DNA of 64,000 nt. Source: JAKPQE01 sp041397845 (GTDB lineage Bacteria > Pseudomonadota > Alphaproteobacteria > Rhizobiales > JAKPQE01). The position numbers were made by a program, and so were the translations under genes. The stretch lies in contig JAWKVW010000013.1 of NCBI GenBank assembly GCA_041397845.1, forward strand, positions 1 to 64,000. Reading direction: 5' to 3'. Positions 47,232 through 56,019 of the stretch are shown one piece after another (within the stretch, counting starts at the first letter, position 1; every line of letters starts with the position of its first letter). The notes under the pieces are model-generated. The model saw nothing but the letters and a program-made list of their open reading frames with translations. It was not told the origin of the DNA and searched no databases.

Positions 47232-48896
47232 TTGGAAAAGTCGAAATCCTTCCTCACGCGCCACGGCCTCGTCATTCGCCTAGCGGCGGCGTTTTTGCTC
47301 ACGCTCCTTGTCGTCGAGACGACGGTGGCGATCACCGCCTTTCGCTCGCACATGACGACGATGACCGAGCGCTATCTGAAGATGATCGAGACCGCCGTCG
47401 TCATCTCGATTGACCCGCTTCGCGCCCCGACTGTCCGCGACATGGAGTTCATCGGCCGCCGCCTGGTCATGCAGCAGGTCGTCGCCGGCGGCTTCATCCT
47501 CGATGACAACAACCGCACCGCCGGGCAGTTCGGCATCCAGCTCCCCGATCTCGGCCTTGTCGAGGCGCCATCGCAGCACGCCTCGATGACCAGCGCCGAT
47601 GGCGCCTATCTGGACCTGCGTTTCAATGGCACCCGCCAGGGCCTCGGTTACGATCTCGTCGTCCGCATCGACCGTCAGCCGCTGAAGGCGTTGGCGCTGT
47701 CCGATGTCTATGAGAAGACGGCAATCACCGTCCTGCTCTATGCCCTCGGCCTGCTGCTCGTCTTCGTCGCCGTTCTCCACTACGCCGCGCGGCCTCTGGC
47801 GAAGATGCGCGATGGCGTGCGCGCTGCCTTCGCCGATTTCGAACACCCCGAGAAATACGTCTTCAACTGGTCGCGCCGCGACGAAATCGGCGAACTTGCC
47901 AATTCCATCGACCGCCTGTTGCGCAATCTCTCATCGAGCCGCCAGGACCAGACCGAGGCGACCCGTACCTTCCTCGCCCATGGACCGGTTCCGGTCATCA
48001 CCCTGCGCGCCGGGCACTCTCTGGAATTCGCCAATCCCGCCGCACTCGAGCTTTTCGGCAAGGAAGGCCTCGGCGACCTCATCGCCTCGCAATGGCCAGT
48101 CGTCGTCGTGCCGACGGTGACGGGCGATTCGGAACGTCATGTCGGCGAGATTCTGGACGACAGCCGCAACATGCGCATCGTCAACGTCAAGACCACCAAG
48201 GGCCTTCGTCAGGTGCAGATGAGCCATATCCGCCATCGCGCCCACCTCGAGGAACGCTCGCTGACCGTCGTCCAGTTCCTCGACGTGACGCGGTTCGTCC
48301 AGGCAACCAAGCGCTTCAAGGACCAGTACGAGAAAGCCGAACTCGAACGCCGGCGCCTGACCATCGCCAACAGCTATCAGGCGTTCCGGCTCGCCGGCCT
48401 GTCCCGCGACATGAAGGACGAGGGTCACGAACCCGAGCTGAACAGCGACGAGGAAGACGTCATCACCCAGTGGCCGGTTCGCTTCGTGCGGACATGGCAC
48501 GCCAAGGCGAAATCGAGCGGCCTCGTTTCGGCCCGCATCGACATCGATGAACTGCCGGGCGTCGCCATTCCGTCCTATCTTTTCTACGAAGCGATCGACA
48601 GGATTTTCCACGTCCTGCTCTCGGCCATCGGCCATCCCGGCGCCGACGTCGCCGTCAATACCTTCACCGATGGCAAGCAGGTCGAATTCTCGTTCGCCGC
48701 CAAGTCGAAACACGGCGACGCCAACACCGTCGACGCCCTCATCGGCGTTCAGGAAGCGCACCTGCGCAGTTGGCTCTCCGCCATCGGCGGCACGTTCACC
48801 GCCATCGACATCCACGGTCCGGTCATCACCGCGACGGTGAAGTTCCCCGGCATCGGCGCCGACCAGACCCGCCGCGCGCCCGCCAGGGCGGTCTGA
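47232..48896 (+). CDS. Membrane HAMP-PAS signalling protein with degenerate ATPase-like C terminus
   Basis: The 554-residue protein has a first transmembrane helix (about residues 13-30, VIRLAAAFLLTLLVVETTVA), a periplasmic sensor domain (about 30-155), a second helix (TAITVLLYALGLLLVFVAVL), and a HAMP region (AARPLAKMRDGVRAAFADFE with RRDEIGELANSIDRLLRNLS). A PAS-like domain begins PVPVITLRAGHSLEFANPAA. A coiled helix region follows, then a C-terminal domain similar in layout to histidine-kinase ATPases. There is no phospho-acceptor His in the helix region and no N-box Asn where expected (YEAIDRIFHVLLSAIGHP). The start is TTG at 47232. I cannot assign a partner. Confidence 0.75.
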   Translation: MEKSKSFLTRHGLVIRLAAAFLLTLLVVETTVAITAFRSHMTTMTERYLKMIETAVVISIDPLRAPTVRDMEFIGRRLVMQQVVAGGFILDDNNRTAGQFGIQLPDLGLVEAPSQHASMTSADGAYLDLRFNGTRQGLGYDLVVRIDRQPLKALALSDVYEKTAITVLLYALGLLLVFVAVLHYAARPLAKMRDGVRAAFADFEHPEKYVFNWSRRDEIGELANSIDRLLRNLSSSRQDQTEATRTFLAHGPVPVITLRAGHSLEFANPAALELFGKEGLGDLIASQWPVVVVPTVTGDSERHVGEILDDSRNMRIVNVKTTKGLRQVQMSHIRHRAHLEERSLTVVQFLDVTRFVQATKRFKDQYEKAELERRRLTIANSYQAFRLAGLSRDMKDEGHEPELNSDEEDVITQWPVRFVRTWHAKAKSSGLVSARIDIDELPGVAIPSYLFYEAIDRIFHVLLSAIGHPGADVAVNTFTDGKQVEFSFAAKSKHGDANTVDALIGVQEAHLRSWLSAIGGTFTAIDIHGPVITATVKFPGIGADQTRRAPARAV

Positions 48897-48926
48897 CGCA
48901 GCCTGCAAAGACAAACACGTTCCGCT

Positions 48927-49577
48927 TTACCCGTGGCGCTGACGCCCGGCACGCGGCTGCGCCGGACTTGCCGACCCGACATGATGGAAGCCGATGAGCG
49001 ACGGCACCCCGTCGATCGCGAACGCTTCGTGATAGTCGATCTCGAAGCCGCCCGCAGCGAGCAGTTCAGCCGGGTTCCGGTTGAGGTGGCAGCCGCCGGC
49101 AATCGGGCGCCAGACCGGCGTCAGCCGGTCCTGCCACTGTGCCACGAACTCCCGGTCCGATCGTCCATGCTCGCAAAACAGCAGCCGGCCGGTCGGCTTC
49201 AGCACGCGGTGCATTTCCGCGACCGCCGCCTCGATGTCCGGGATCGAGCACATCGTGTAGGTGACGACGACCGTATCGGCGATGCCGCTCGGCAGCGACA
49301 TCGCTTCGGCCGACTCAGCCATGATCTTGACCGGAAAGCCCGCCTCGCGCGCCCGCTTTTCCGCCAGCGACTGCAGCCCGTCCGGCGGGTTGACGCCGAT
49401 GAGGCGGTCGACCCGCGACGGATCGTAGTGGCCGAGATTGAGCCCGGTGCCGATGCCGATCTCGACGACCGTGCCATAAGCGGCCGGCACGACGCGGCGG
49501 CGCTGCGCCGTCAGCGAGCGGAACGAACAGACCGCGTCGAGCACATGCGGGGCAATGTGGGTCGAATAGAAACTCAA
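48927..49577 (-). CDS. Class I SAM-dependent methyltransferase
   Basis: The 216-residue enzyme has the SAM-binding motif I in VVEIGIGTGLNLGHYDPSRV, then AESAEAMSLPSGIADTVVVT and YTMCSIPDIEAAVAEMHRVL with KPTGRLLFCEHGRS, the UbiE/COQ5-like layout. The C terminus includes WRPIAGGCHLNRNPAELLAA. The substrate is unknown. It is divergent from the glutamine-synthetase family gene. Confidence 0.88.
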   Translation of the reverse strand: MSFYSTHIAPHVLDAVCSFRSLTAQRRRVVPAAYGTVVEIGIGTGLNLGHYDPSRVDRLIGVNPPDGLQSLAEKRAREAGFPVKIMAESAEAMSLPSGIADTVVVTYTMCSIPDIEAAVAEMHRVLKPTGRLLFCEHGRSDREFVAQWQDRLTPVWRPIAGGCHLNRNPAELLAAGGFEIDYHEAFAIDGVPSLIGFHHVGSASPAQPRAGRQRHG

Positions 49578-49720
49578 GACATCTTTTCCCGATAGATGGC
49601 CGGCCGGCCGGTGATGCCGCAGGCCAAGAAATTCCCGTTGGCGCCTGAATAGCCGGTGCTATCCTTCGCCCGCGCCGGAGCAGCGACCGCAGCGGCCGCG
49701 CGGCGCGCCCAGAGGACACT

Positions 49721-51088
49721 ATGGCCGACGACCAACCCAAGACACACGCCGATATCGTTCATTGGCTCCGCTCGCGCAACATCGACGAGGTTGAGTGCAT
49801 CATACCGGACATGAACGGCATGATGCGCGGCAAGATCGTGCCGCGGGAAGACTTCATCCGCGCCATCGAGACCCACGGTCTGCGCGTGCCCGAATCCGTC
49901 CTCGTCCAGGCCGTCACCGGCGATACCGTCAACGACACCCAGGTCGCAGCCGAAACCGATCAGGACATCCGCGCCGTGCCGGACCTTGGCACCGTGCGCA
50001 TCGTACCCTGGTATACCGAGCCGACGGCGCAGATCATCTGCGACACGGTGTTCACCTCTGGCAAGCTCGTCGACTACGCGCCGCGCTCGGTGCTGCGCCA
50101 CGTTCTCGACCTTTACGCCGAACGCGGCCTGAAGCCGGTCATCGCCCCGGAGCTGGAATTCTATCTCGTCGAGAAGAACGACGATCCGGACCTGCCCCTC
50201 AGCGTTCCCAAGGGCCTCTCCGGCCGCAAGGAATCTGGCCGGCAGGCCTATGGCATCGAGGCCGCCAACGATTTCGACCCCGTCGTCAACGCCGCCTACG
50301 ACTTCGCCGAGGCCTCGCGCATCGAGATCGGCACCATGGCGCACGAGGCCGGCCCCGCCCAGCTCGAGATGAACTTCCGCCACGGCGACCCGATGGAGCT
50401 GGCCGACCAGGTGTTCCTGTTCAAGCGGGCCCTGCGTCAGGCCGCCCTCGCCCACAACATGTACGCCACCTTCATGGCCCAGCCGCATGAGAACGAGCCC
50501 GGCTCGGCCATGCACATCCACCAGTCGATCGTCCGGCTCGAGGATGGCGGCAACATCTTCGTCGATGCCGAGGGCAACGACAGCCCGGTGCTGCTGCACT
50601 ACATTTCCGGCCTGCAGCGCTACTCTTCCGCCGCGATGCCGCTCTACTGCCCGAACGTCAATTCCTATCGCCGCATCCGCCTCGAATCCGACGCCCCGAT
50701 CAATGTCCACTGGGGCCGGGACAACCGCACCTGCGGCCTGCGCGTCCCCGATTCCCCGGCCGACGCCCGGCGCATCGAGAACCGCATCGTCGGCGCCGAT
50801 GCCAATCCCTATCTCGCCATCGCCGCGACGCTGGCCAGCGGCCTCGTCGGCATCGACGAGGCCCGCGATCCAAAGCCTGTCGTCACCATCGACGCCCACA
50901 CCCTGCCTTTCACCCTGCCGCTGCACCAGCAGGATGCCCTCGGCCTTCTCGACCGCTGCAAGCCGCTCCGGCGCGTCCTCGGCGATCGTTTCGTCGACGC
51001 CTTCATCGAGGTGAAATCGCTCGAGTGGAAGCTCTACAACAAGGTCATCTCGAGCTGGGAGCGCGAGTATCTGCTGTTGAACGTCTAG
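49721..51088 (+). CDS. Glutamine synthetase family protein (gamma-glutamyl-amine ligase-like)
   Basis: The 455-residue enzyme has the glutamine synthetase beta-grasp N domain and catalytic domain: IPDMNGMMRGKIVPREDFIR, PELEFYLVEKNDDPD (catalytic Glu), PAQLEMNFRHGDPM, SAMHIHQSIVRLEDGG (the H-x-H site) and NRTCGLRVPDSPADARRIEN with RIVGADANPYLAIAATLASG. It belongs to the PuuA/GlnA3-type group that ligates glutamate to amines or polyamines and not to classical nitrogen assimilation. No other polyamine catabolism gene is adjacent. Confidence 0.9.
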   Translation: MADDQPKTHADIVHWLRSRNIDEVECIIPDMNGMMRGKIVPREDFIRAIETHGLRVPESVLVQAVTGDTVNDTQVAAETDQDIRAVPDLGTVRIVPWYTEPTAQIICDTVFTSGKLVDYAPRSVLRHVLDLYAERGLKPVIAPELEFYLVEKNDDPDLPLSVPKGLSGRKESGRQAYGIEAANDFDPVVNAAYDFAEASRIEIGTMAHEAGPAQLEMNFRHGDPMELADQVFLFKRALRQAALAHNMYATFMAQPHENEPGSAMHIHQSIVRLEDGGNIFVDAEGNDSPVLLHYISGLQRYSSAAMPLYCPNVNSYRRIRLESDAPINVHWGRDNRTCGLRVPDSPADARRIENRIVGADANPYLAIAATLASGLVGIDEARDPKPVVTIDAHTLPFTLPLHQQDALGLLDRCKPLRRVLGDRFVDAFIEVKSLEWKLYNKVISSWEREYLLLNV

Positions 51089-51252
51089 GCGACAGCAGTT
51101 CCGGACAGAATTCCCGGGCCCTGGCCGGCGCCCGCCTGCCATTTCGGCAATCTCAATGCCGTCCTGTCAGTCGGGCGATCGGTCGCGCTGCCTTTGCCGC
51201 GCATCGGCGCCATGCTGTGCCCGATTCTGCTGGACCTTGAGGAGTGGCCGCG

Positions 51253-51828
51253 ATGTTTCGGCGCCTGAGGCAGGAAGTGCAATCCGTTGCCCGCGAGAGC
51301 GAGGACTACGTCCCCCCGCTCTTTCACGACATCAACCGCGTCGCCATCATCTCGATGGGCTGGCTCAACGGCTTTGCCCATCTCATTCTCGGCGTCGCGC
51401 TCGCCATATCGGTGTTGATGTTCACCTGGCTGTTCTTTGCCGACGTCTACAATTCCTTCGCCCGCGACAACCTCGTACACGGCTTCTTCCACGCCCTCGG
51501 CACGCTGATGCTGCTGTGGACCGTCTCGGCGCTGATCTCGGCGGAAATCCGCTACATGAAGGGCAGCCCGGTCTCCGTCGACACCTTCGTCGAGGTCACC
51601 ATCGTCGTTGTCCTGCGGAAACTCATCACCATGCCGGTGCAGGAGATCCAGCCGACCCCGACCGAGGTCATCCTCTGGGTCGCGGCCGCCCTGCTCCTCG
51701 GCGTCATGTTCCTCGTCGTGCGCTTCGCCATGAAGACGCGCATCGTCGAGACGACGAAACCGGCGGCGGCGGCGGCGGCGACGGCAGCAGCGGCGGCGGC
51801 GGAAGGGAAGGTAGCGGTTCCAGATTGA
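51253..51828 (+). CDS. PsiE-like phosphate-starvation-inducible membrane protein
   Basis: The 191-residue protein has four hydrophobic helices: LILGVALAISVLMFTWLFFA, GFFHALGTLMLLWTVSALIS, VSVDTFVEVTIVVVLRKLIT, and ILWVAAALLLGVMFLVVRFA. The RYMKGSPVSVDTFVEV segment is the PsiE-family signature. The C-terminal tail is a low-complexity Ala tract encoded by a GCG/GGC-type repeat (about 51763-51802). The ATG at 51253 is preceded by GAGGAG. A second membrane protein follows 22 bases later. Confidence 0.82.
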   Translation: MFRRLRQEVQSVARESEDYVPPLFHDINRVAIISMGWLNGFAHLILGVALAISVLMFTWLFFADVYNSFARDNLVHGFFHALGTLMLLWTVSALISAEIRYMKGSPVSVDTFVEVTIVVVLRKLITMPVQEIQPTPTEVILWVAAALLLGVMFLVVRFAMKTRIVETTKPAAAAAATAAAAAAEGKVAVPD

Positions 51829-51850
51829 TGGACAGCCGGCCGCCGCCGGC

Positions 51851-52876
51851 ATGAGGTCCGTCATGAACGCCGCCGCGCCCGAAAAACAGGGCAAACAGCC
51901 TGCCGCCGACGCCCTTCAGTGGGAAACCGACGTCGGCCTGCTCGACAACCGGATGATCTGGAAGGCGCTCGTCACCCTGATCGTCACGACTTTCGTCGTC
52001 ATCGCCATCCTGATGTCGTTCATCCTCGCCCTCAACGGCGAGGCTGAGTCGATTCCACCGCTCCTTGGCATGTTCGCTCTCGTCTGCGCCGGACTGTTCG
52101 TCCTCATGCTCGTCATCATGCTGGTCGTCTTCGGCAATCGCATCGGCATGCGTTTCGTCCTCGACGCCGGAAAGGTGCGCACCGAAATCGTCGACCGCCG
52201 CGCCCGAACCGGCAACCGCATCGCCGTTATCGTCGGTGCGCTCGCCGGCAAACCAGGCCTTGCCGGCGCCGGCCTCATCGCATCCGCCGACGAGGTCCGC
52301 GAGTTCGAGTGGCGCCAGATCGTTGCCGCGAAGATCGACGAACGCCGCCGCGTCATCGAGCTGTCGAACGACTGGCGCGTCGTCGCCTGCCTGTTCTGCA
52401 CACCGGAAGTCTTCGAGGCGGCAAAGGCCCGCGTCGCGGCCTCCATCGCCCGCAAGGGCAAGCGGACGCCCGGGCGTGGCTGGCGCTATCCGCTGGTCCA
52501 GCCGCTGCTTCTCACCCTCGGCGTCTTCCTCGCCCTCGCCCCGGTCATGGCCATGCCATATCCGTTCGAGATCGACCTCTTTCCGGTGATCTTCACGCTC
52601 TGCTTCGCGCTGGCAACGGTCTGGCTGATTCCGATCCTTGCCTGGGCGGTCCTTGCCGGCGTCACTTGGCTGATCCTTGCCATCGGCGCGGCCGGCATCG
52701 AGCCGCACAAGAGCTATCTCGACGGCGAGACCTGGACCGGCTTTGGCTCGCTCTATGGCGACGAATGGCTGGCCATGGGCGTCGCCGCCGCCGGTCTCGC
52801 CTTCCTCGTCTGGATGTCATGGGCGATGCTGCGCGGTCGCCTGACCGCGCTTCTCACCCGCGACATGACCGAGTGA
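51851..52876 (+). CDS. Hypothetical multi-pass membrane protein
   Basis: The 341-residue protein begins with a polar region and two helices (LVTLIVTTFVVIAILMSFIL, LGMFALVCAGLFVLMLVIML). A cytoplasmic-looking middle follows (MRFVLDAGKVRTEIVDRRAR, ASADEVREFEWRQIVAAKID), then three further helices (VQPLLLTLGVFLALAPVMAM, IDLFPVIFTLCFALATVWLI, GVAAAGLAFLVWMSWAMLRG). I do not recognise a named family. It is translated just after the PsiE-like gene. Start choice between ATG 51851 and ATG 51863 is open. Confidence 0.75.
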   Translation: MRSVMNAAAPEKQGKQPAADALQWETDVGLLDNRMIWKALVTLIVTTFVVIAILMSFILALNGEAESIPPLLGMFALVCAGLFVLMLVIMLVVFGNRIGMRFVLDAGKVRTEIVDRRARTGNRIAVIVGALAGKPGLAGAGLIASADEVREFEWRQIVAAKIDERRRVIELSNDWRVVACLFCTPEVFEAAKARVAASIARKGKRTPGRGWRYPLVQPLLLTLGVFLALAPVMAMPYPFEIDLFPVIFTLCFALATVWLIPILAWAVLAGVTWLILAIGAAGIEPHKSYLDGETWTGFGSLYGDEWLAMGVAAAGLAFLVWMSWAMLRGRLTALLTRDMTE

Positions 52877-52891
52877 GGCCGTCGCCCGACC

Positions 52892-53920
52892 TCAGAGCAC
52901 CCCGAGCTTCTTTTGCAGGTTCGACGACGATGTCGTGTACTGGAACACCACCCGCTGGTCCGGCGCGATGATCCGCTTCGCCGCCTGCGCCATCAGCGCT
53001 GCCTCGTGGAAGCCGGAGAGGATGAGCTTCAGCTTGCCCGGATACCAGTTGATGTCGCCGATGGCGAAGATGCCTGCCTCCGAGGTCGCGAATTTCTCGG
53101 TATCGACCGGAATGAGATTTTCGTGGAGATTGAGGCCCCAGTCGGCGATCGGCCCGAGCTTCATCGTCAGCCCGAAGAACGGCAGCATGCGCGTCGTCGG
53201 CACCCGCACCTCGGCCCCGTCATTGCCCTTGATGACCGCCGCCGCCAGCGCACCGTCCGCGCCCTCGAGGCTCTGTACCTGGCCGATGATCAGGTCCATC
53301 TCGCCGGCCTCGACCATCGTCTTCATCTTGTTGACGCTGTCCGGCGCCCCGCGGAAGGCATCGCGCCGGTGCACCAGCGTCACCCGCCGCGCCACCGGCT
53401 GCAGGTTCAGCGTCCAGTCGAGCGCCGAGTCGCCGCCGCCGACGATCATCACGTCCTCGCCCCGGAACGCCTCGATGCGCCGCACCGAATAGAACACCGA
53501 GCTGCCCTCGAACGCCTCGATGCCGGCGATCGGCGGCCGCTTCGGCTGGAACGACCCGCCGCCGGCGGCGATGACGACGACGGGCGCGATGAACTCTTCT
53601 TCCATGTCGGTGACGACCCGGAACCGGCCGTCCTCCAGCCGCTCCAGCCGCTCGACCATCTGCCCGAGATGGAAGGTCGGCGAGAATGGCGCGATCTGCT
53701 CCATCAGCCTGTCGACGAGGTCCTGCCCGGAAATCACCGGCCAGCCGGGAATGTCGTAGATCGGCTTTTCCGGATAGAGCTCGGCGCACTGCCCGCCCGG
53801 CCGATCGAGGATATCGACGAGATGAGCCTTGAGGTCCAGAAGCCCGAGCTCGAACACCGCAAAGAGCCCGACCGGGCCCGCCCCGACGATCACGACATCG
53901 GTTTCGATCGCATCACTCAT
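52892..53920 (-). CDS. Ferredoxin/flavodoxin--NADP+ reductase (TrxR-like type)
   Basis: The 342-residue flavoprotein has two Rossmann domains: TDVVIVGAGPVGLFAVFELG for FAD, GGQCAELYPEKPIYDIPGW, and VMIVGGGDSALDWTLNL for NADPH, then GIFAIGDINWYPGKLKLILS and EAALMAQAAKRI. It lacks the CxxC redox pair of thioredoxin reductase, so it is the YumC-like ferredoxin--NADP+ reductase. The ATG at 53920 was chosen because family sequence begins there. A [2Fe-2S] ferredoxin gene, a possible partner, is at 54.9 kb on the same strand. Confidence 0.92.
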   Translation of the reverse strand: MSDAIETDVVIVGAGPVGLFAVFELGLLDLKAHLVDILDRPGGQCAELYPEKPIYDIPGWPVISGQDLVDRLMEQIAPFSPTFHLGQMVERLERLEDGRFRVVTDMEEEFIAPVVVIAAGGGSFQPKRPPIAGIEAFEGSSVFYSVRRIEAFRGEDVMIVGGGDSALDWTLNLQPVARRVTLVHRRDAFRGAPDSVNKMKTMVEAGEMDLIIGQVQSLEGADGALAAAVIKGNDGAEVRVPTTRMLPFFGLTMKLGPIADWGLNLHENLIPVDTEKFATSEAGIFAIGDINWYPGKLKLILSGFHEAALMAQAAKRIIAPDQRVVFQYTTSSSNLQKKLGVL

Positions 53921-54075
53921 CTCAGTCTGTCTCCCTCGCGCCGTGGCTGGCCGATTTGTGCGGCCGTCCGGCGCCGATTTCAATCGCGTCAAACATAGGC
54001 ATCCCCGCGCCAAGGGCAATTCCGCAATCCCGGTTAAATCGCTTCGCTGTATGGTTCCCGAAAGGAAGCGAGGCG

Positions 54076-54930
54076 ATGAAGGCACAAACCAGAATCAACT
54101 ATGGCGAGCGCATCGAGCGCGCAACTCGCTATATAGTCGAAAACCTCGACAAGGACATGGATCTTGCGTCCCTGGCAGGCATCGCCTGCCTGTCGCCGTT
54201 TCACTTCCACCGCATTTACCGCGCCGTGACCGGCGAGACGGTGATCGATACGGTACGCCGCAATCGGCTGCATCTCGCGGCGGGCGAGCTGATCACCGGC
54301 GATGCCCCGCTCGCCGATATCGCCCGGCGTGCCCGCTATGCTTCCGTTCAGGCGTTCACCCGCGCCTTCAATGCCGCCTACGGCATCGCGCCGGCCACCT
54401 ATCGCAAGGCCCGGATGCTCGATGCGCCGCACCAGTCCCGGAACGCACCAAAGGAGACAGCCATGTATGACGTGGAAATCAGGACCATCGAGCCGATCAG
54501 CCTTGCCGCCATCCGCCACGTCGGCCCCTATATGGAGATCGGCAAGGCGTTCGAGCGGCTTTTTCCCTGGGCTTTTCGCCAGGGTCTCGCCAATTCGAAG
54601 ACGCGCATGATCGCCGTCTACTACGACGACCCGAAATCCGTGCCGGCAGCCGGGCTGCGTTCCGACGCGGCGATCTCGGTGACAAAGGCGGTTCCCGCCG
54701 ACGACACGGTGCGCCCGCTCGAGGTCGCCGGCGGCCGCTATGCCGTGACCATCCACAAGGGCCCCTATGCCGAGCTTGAGCGGGCCTACAACTGGCTTTA
54801 CCGGGAATGGCTGCCGACGAGCGGCGAGGAGCCGGCCGACCGGCCGTGCTTCGAGGAATATCTCAACGACCCGCGCGCAACGCCGCCGGCCGAGCTGTTG
54901 ACGGCCGTCGCCCTGCCGCTGAAGGACTGA
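54076..54930 (+). CDS. AraC family regulator with GyrI-like effector domain
   Basis: The 284-residue protein has an N-terminal pair of helix-turn-helix motifs (LASLAGIACLSPFHFHRIYR and LADIARRARYASVQAFTRAF), then a C-terminal GyrI-like domain (about residues 130-284: DVEIRTIEPISLAAIRHVGP, RYAVTIHKGPYAELERAYNW). Such fusions sense small amphipathic compounds or drugs. The ATG at 54076 follows GGAAGCGAGG. It converges with the ferredoxin gene and is divergent from the reductase gene. Confidence 0.9.
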   Translation: MKAQTRINYGERIERATRYIVENLDKDMDLASLAGIACLSPFHFHRIYRAVTGETVIDTVRRNRLHLAAGELITGDAPLADIARRARYASVQAFTRAFNAAYGIAPATYRKARMLDAPHQSRNAPKETAMYDVEIRTIEPISLAAIRHVGPYMEIGKAFERLFPWAFRQGLANSKTRMIAVYYDDPKSVPAAGLRSDAAISVTKAVPADDTVRPLEVAGGRYAVTIHKGPYAELERAYNWLYREWLPTSGEEPADRPCFEEYLNDPRATPPAELLTAVALPLKD

Positions 54931-54936
54931 GCGAAA

Positions 54937-55257
54937 TCAGCCCTGACGCTCGGGCACGCGCACGGTCAGCCCGTCGAGCGCGTCGGAAATGCGGATCTGG
55001 CAGGAAAGGCGTGAGCTCGGACGGACGTCGAAGGCGAAGTCGAGCATGTCTTCCTCGGTCGGCGCCGGCTCGCCGGTCGCTTCCTGCCAGTCCGGCTCGA
55101 CATAGACATGACAGGTGGCGCAGGCGCACGCGCCGCCGCACTCCCCGTCGATGCCCGGCACTTCGTTGCGGATGGCGGCCTCCATCACGGTCGCGCCGTT
55201 CTCGGCCTCGACCTCATGGCGGTTGCCGTCATGGGTGATGAAGATGATCTTCGTCAT
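54937..55257 (-). CDS. [2Fe-2S] ferredoxin, adrenodoxin type
   Basis: The 106-residue protein has the cluster motif Cys40-x5-Cys46-x2-Cys49 (GECGGACACATC) and a fourth ligand Cys86 (RLSCQIR). The body starts MTKIIFITHDGNRHEVEAEN. This is the adrenodoxin/FdVI type that carries electrons for Fe-S assembly or hydroxylases. The nearby ferredoxin--NADP+ reductase may feed it; the sequence alone does not prove this. Confidence 0.92.
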   Translation of the reverse strand: MTKIIFITHDGNRHEVEAENGATVMEAAIRNEVPGIDGECGGACACATCHVYVEPDWQEATGEPAPTEEDMLDFAFDVRPSSRLSCQIRISDALDGLTVRVPERQG

Positions 55258-55280
55258 GCTCGTCGCGTCCCGTCGTTCCC

Positions 55281-55315
55281 ATAAACAAACGACCGCGGCC
55301 AGTGGCGGCGGTCGT
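55281..55315 (-). terminator. Rho-independent terminator after the Hpt gene at 55.4 kb
   Basis: An 8-bp stem (forward ACGACCGC 55289-55296 with GCGGTCGT 55308-55315) is followed on the minus strand by GTTTGTTTAT. It separates the Hpt transcript from the ferredoxin gene. Confidence 0.6.
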
Positions 55316-55421
55316 CGAGACAGGGCGCTAGCCCGCCCGCTCGTTTCGGGCGGTAATATAATGACGGAGCGGCGAAGTCACCCCCTGCCCTCATACGGGG
55401 CCGGAGGCAAGGCTCGCAGGC

Positions 55422-55811
55422 TCAATTCTCGTCGATGATCGAGCCGATATAGGCGTTGGCTTCCGCGACCGCGCGCTCCAGATCGGCCATCAGCTCGATC
55501 GCCATCGCAAAGTCGGCCGCCGGCGGATTCTCGACCGCCTCGGCAAGATGGGCGACGCGCCAGGCACCGATGCCCTTGGCCGAACCCTTGATGGTATGCG
55601 CTGCCTCGGAGCGGGCCTTCGAGGTCGAAGCACCCTTCAGGCGCTCCAGATAGATCGCAGACTGGCGAACGAACAGGCGCAGGATCTCCTGCTCCAGATC
55701 GCGATTGCCGAGCGAATGCCGGGCGAGATGCACGAGATCGATCGGTCGGGCCGACACTTCACGATGCGTGACGTCCCCACGTTTTTCCGCCACTGCAAGA
55801 CCGACTGCCAT
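55422..55811 (-). CDS. Hpt domain protein
   Basis: The 129-residue protein is a lone histidine phosphotransfer domain. The core is RSEAAHTIKGSAKGIGAWRV with His72 as phospho-acceptor, and EILRLFVRQSAIYLERLK precedes it. The layout matches single-domain Hpt proteins of alphaproteobacteria (the ChpT/cell-cycle-type is longer, so it is not that). No kinase or receiver is adjacent. Confidence 0.88.
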   Translation of the reverse strand: MAVGLAVAEKRGDVTHREVSARPIDLVHLARHSLGNRDLEQEILRLFVRQSAIYLERLKGASTSKARSEAAHTIKGSAKGIGAWRVAHLAEAVENPPAADFAMAIELMADLERAVAEANAYIGSIIDEN

Positions 55812-55978
55812 AACGCTACTCCTTAGCTACCCCTGTTGAGCCACCGTTTTCTGGATAACGGTTGGCCATGCGCCAGGTTCCCGGCGCCAACTCGTCCCGC
55901 CTGTCACCTTAGCCGGCGGACCATAATGGCCAGTTAAAAGGGCGCTGAATTAGGCAGATATGTGGCTAATGCGAATGC

Positions 55979-56016
55979 TTCGCGGTTTTTTGGGTTTATT
56001 TTCCCCTAACCGCGAA
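55979..56016 (-). terminator. Inverted repeat just downstream of the 88-residue hypothetical gene
   Basis: TTCGCGGTT (55979-55987) and AACCGCGAA (56008-56016) form a perfect 9-bp stem with a 20-base AT-rich loop. It begins three bases past the stop codon of the gene at 56020. It has no U-run after the stem on the minus strand, so terminator function is a guess. Confidence 0.4.
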
Positions 56017-56019
56017 AGC

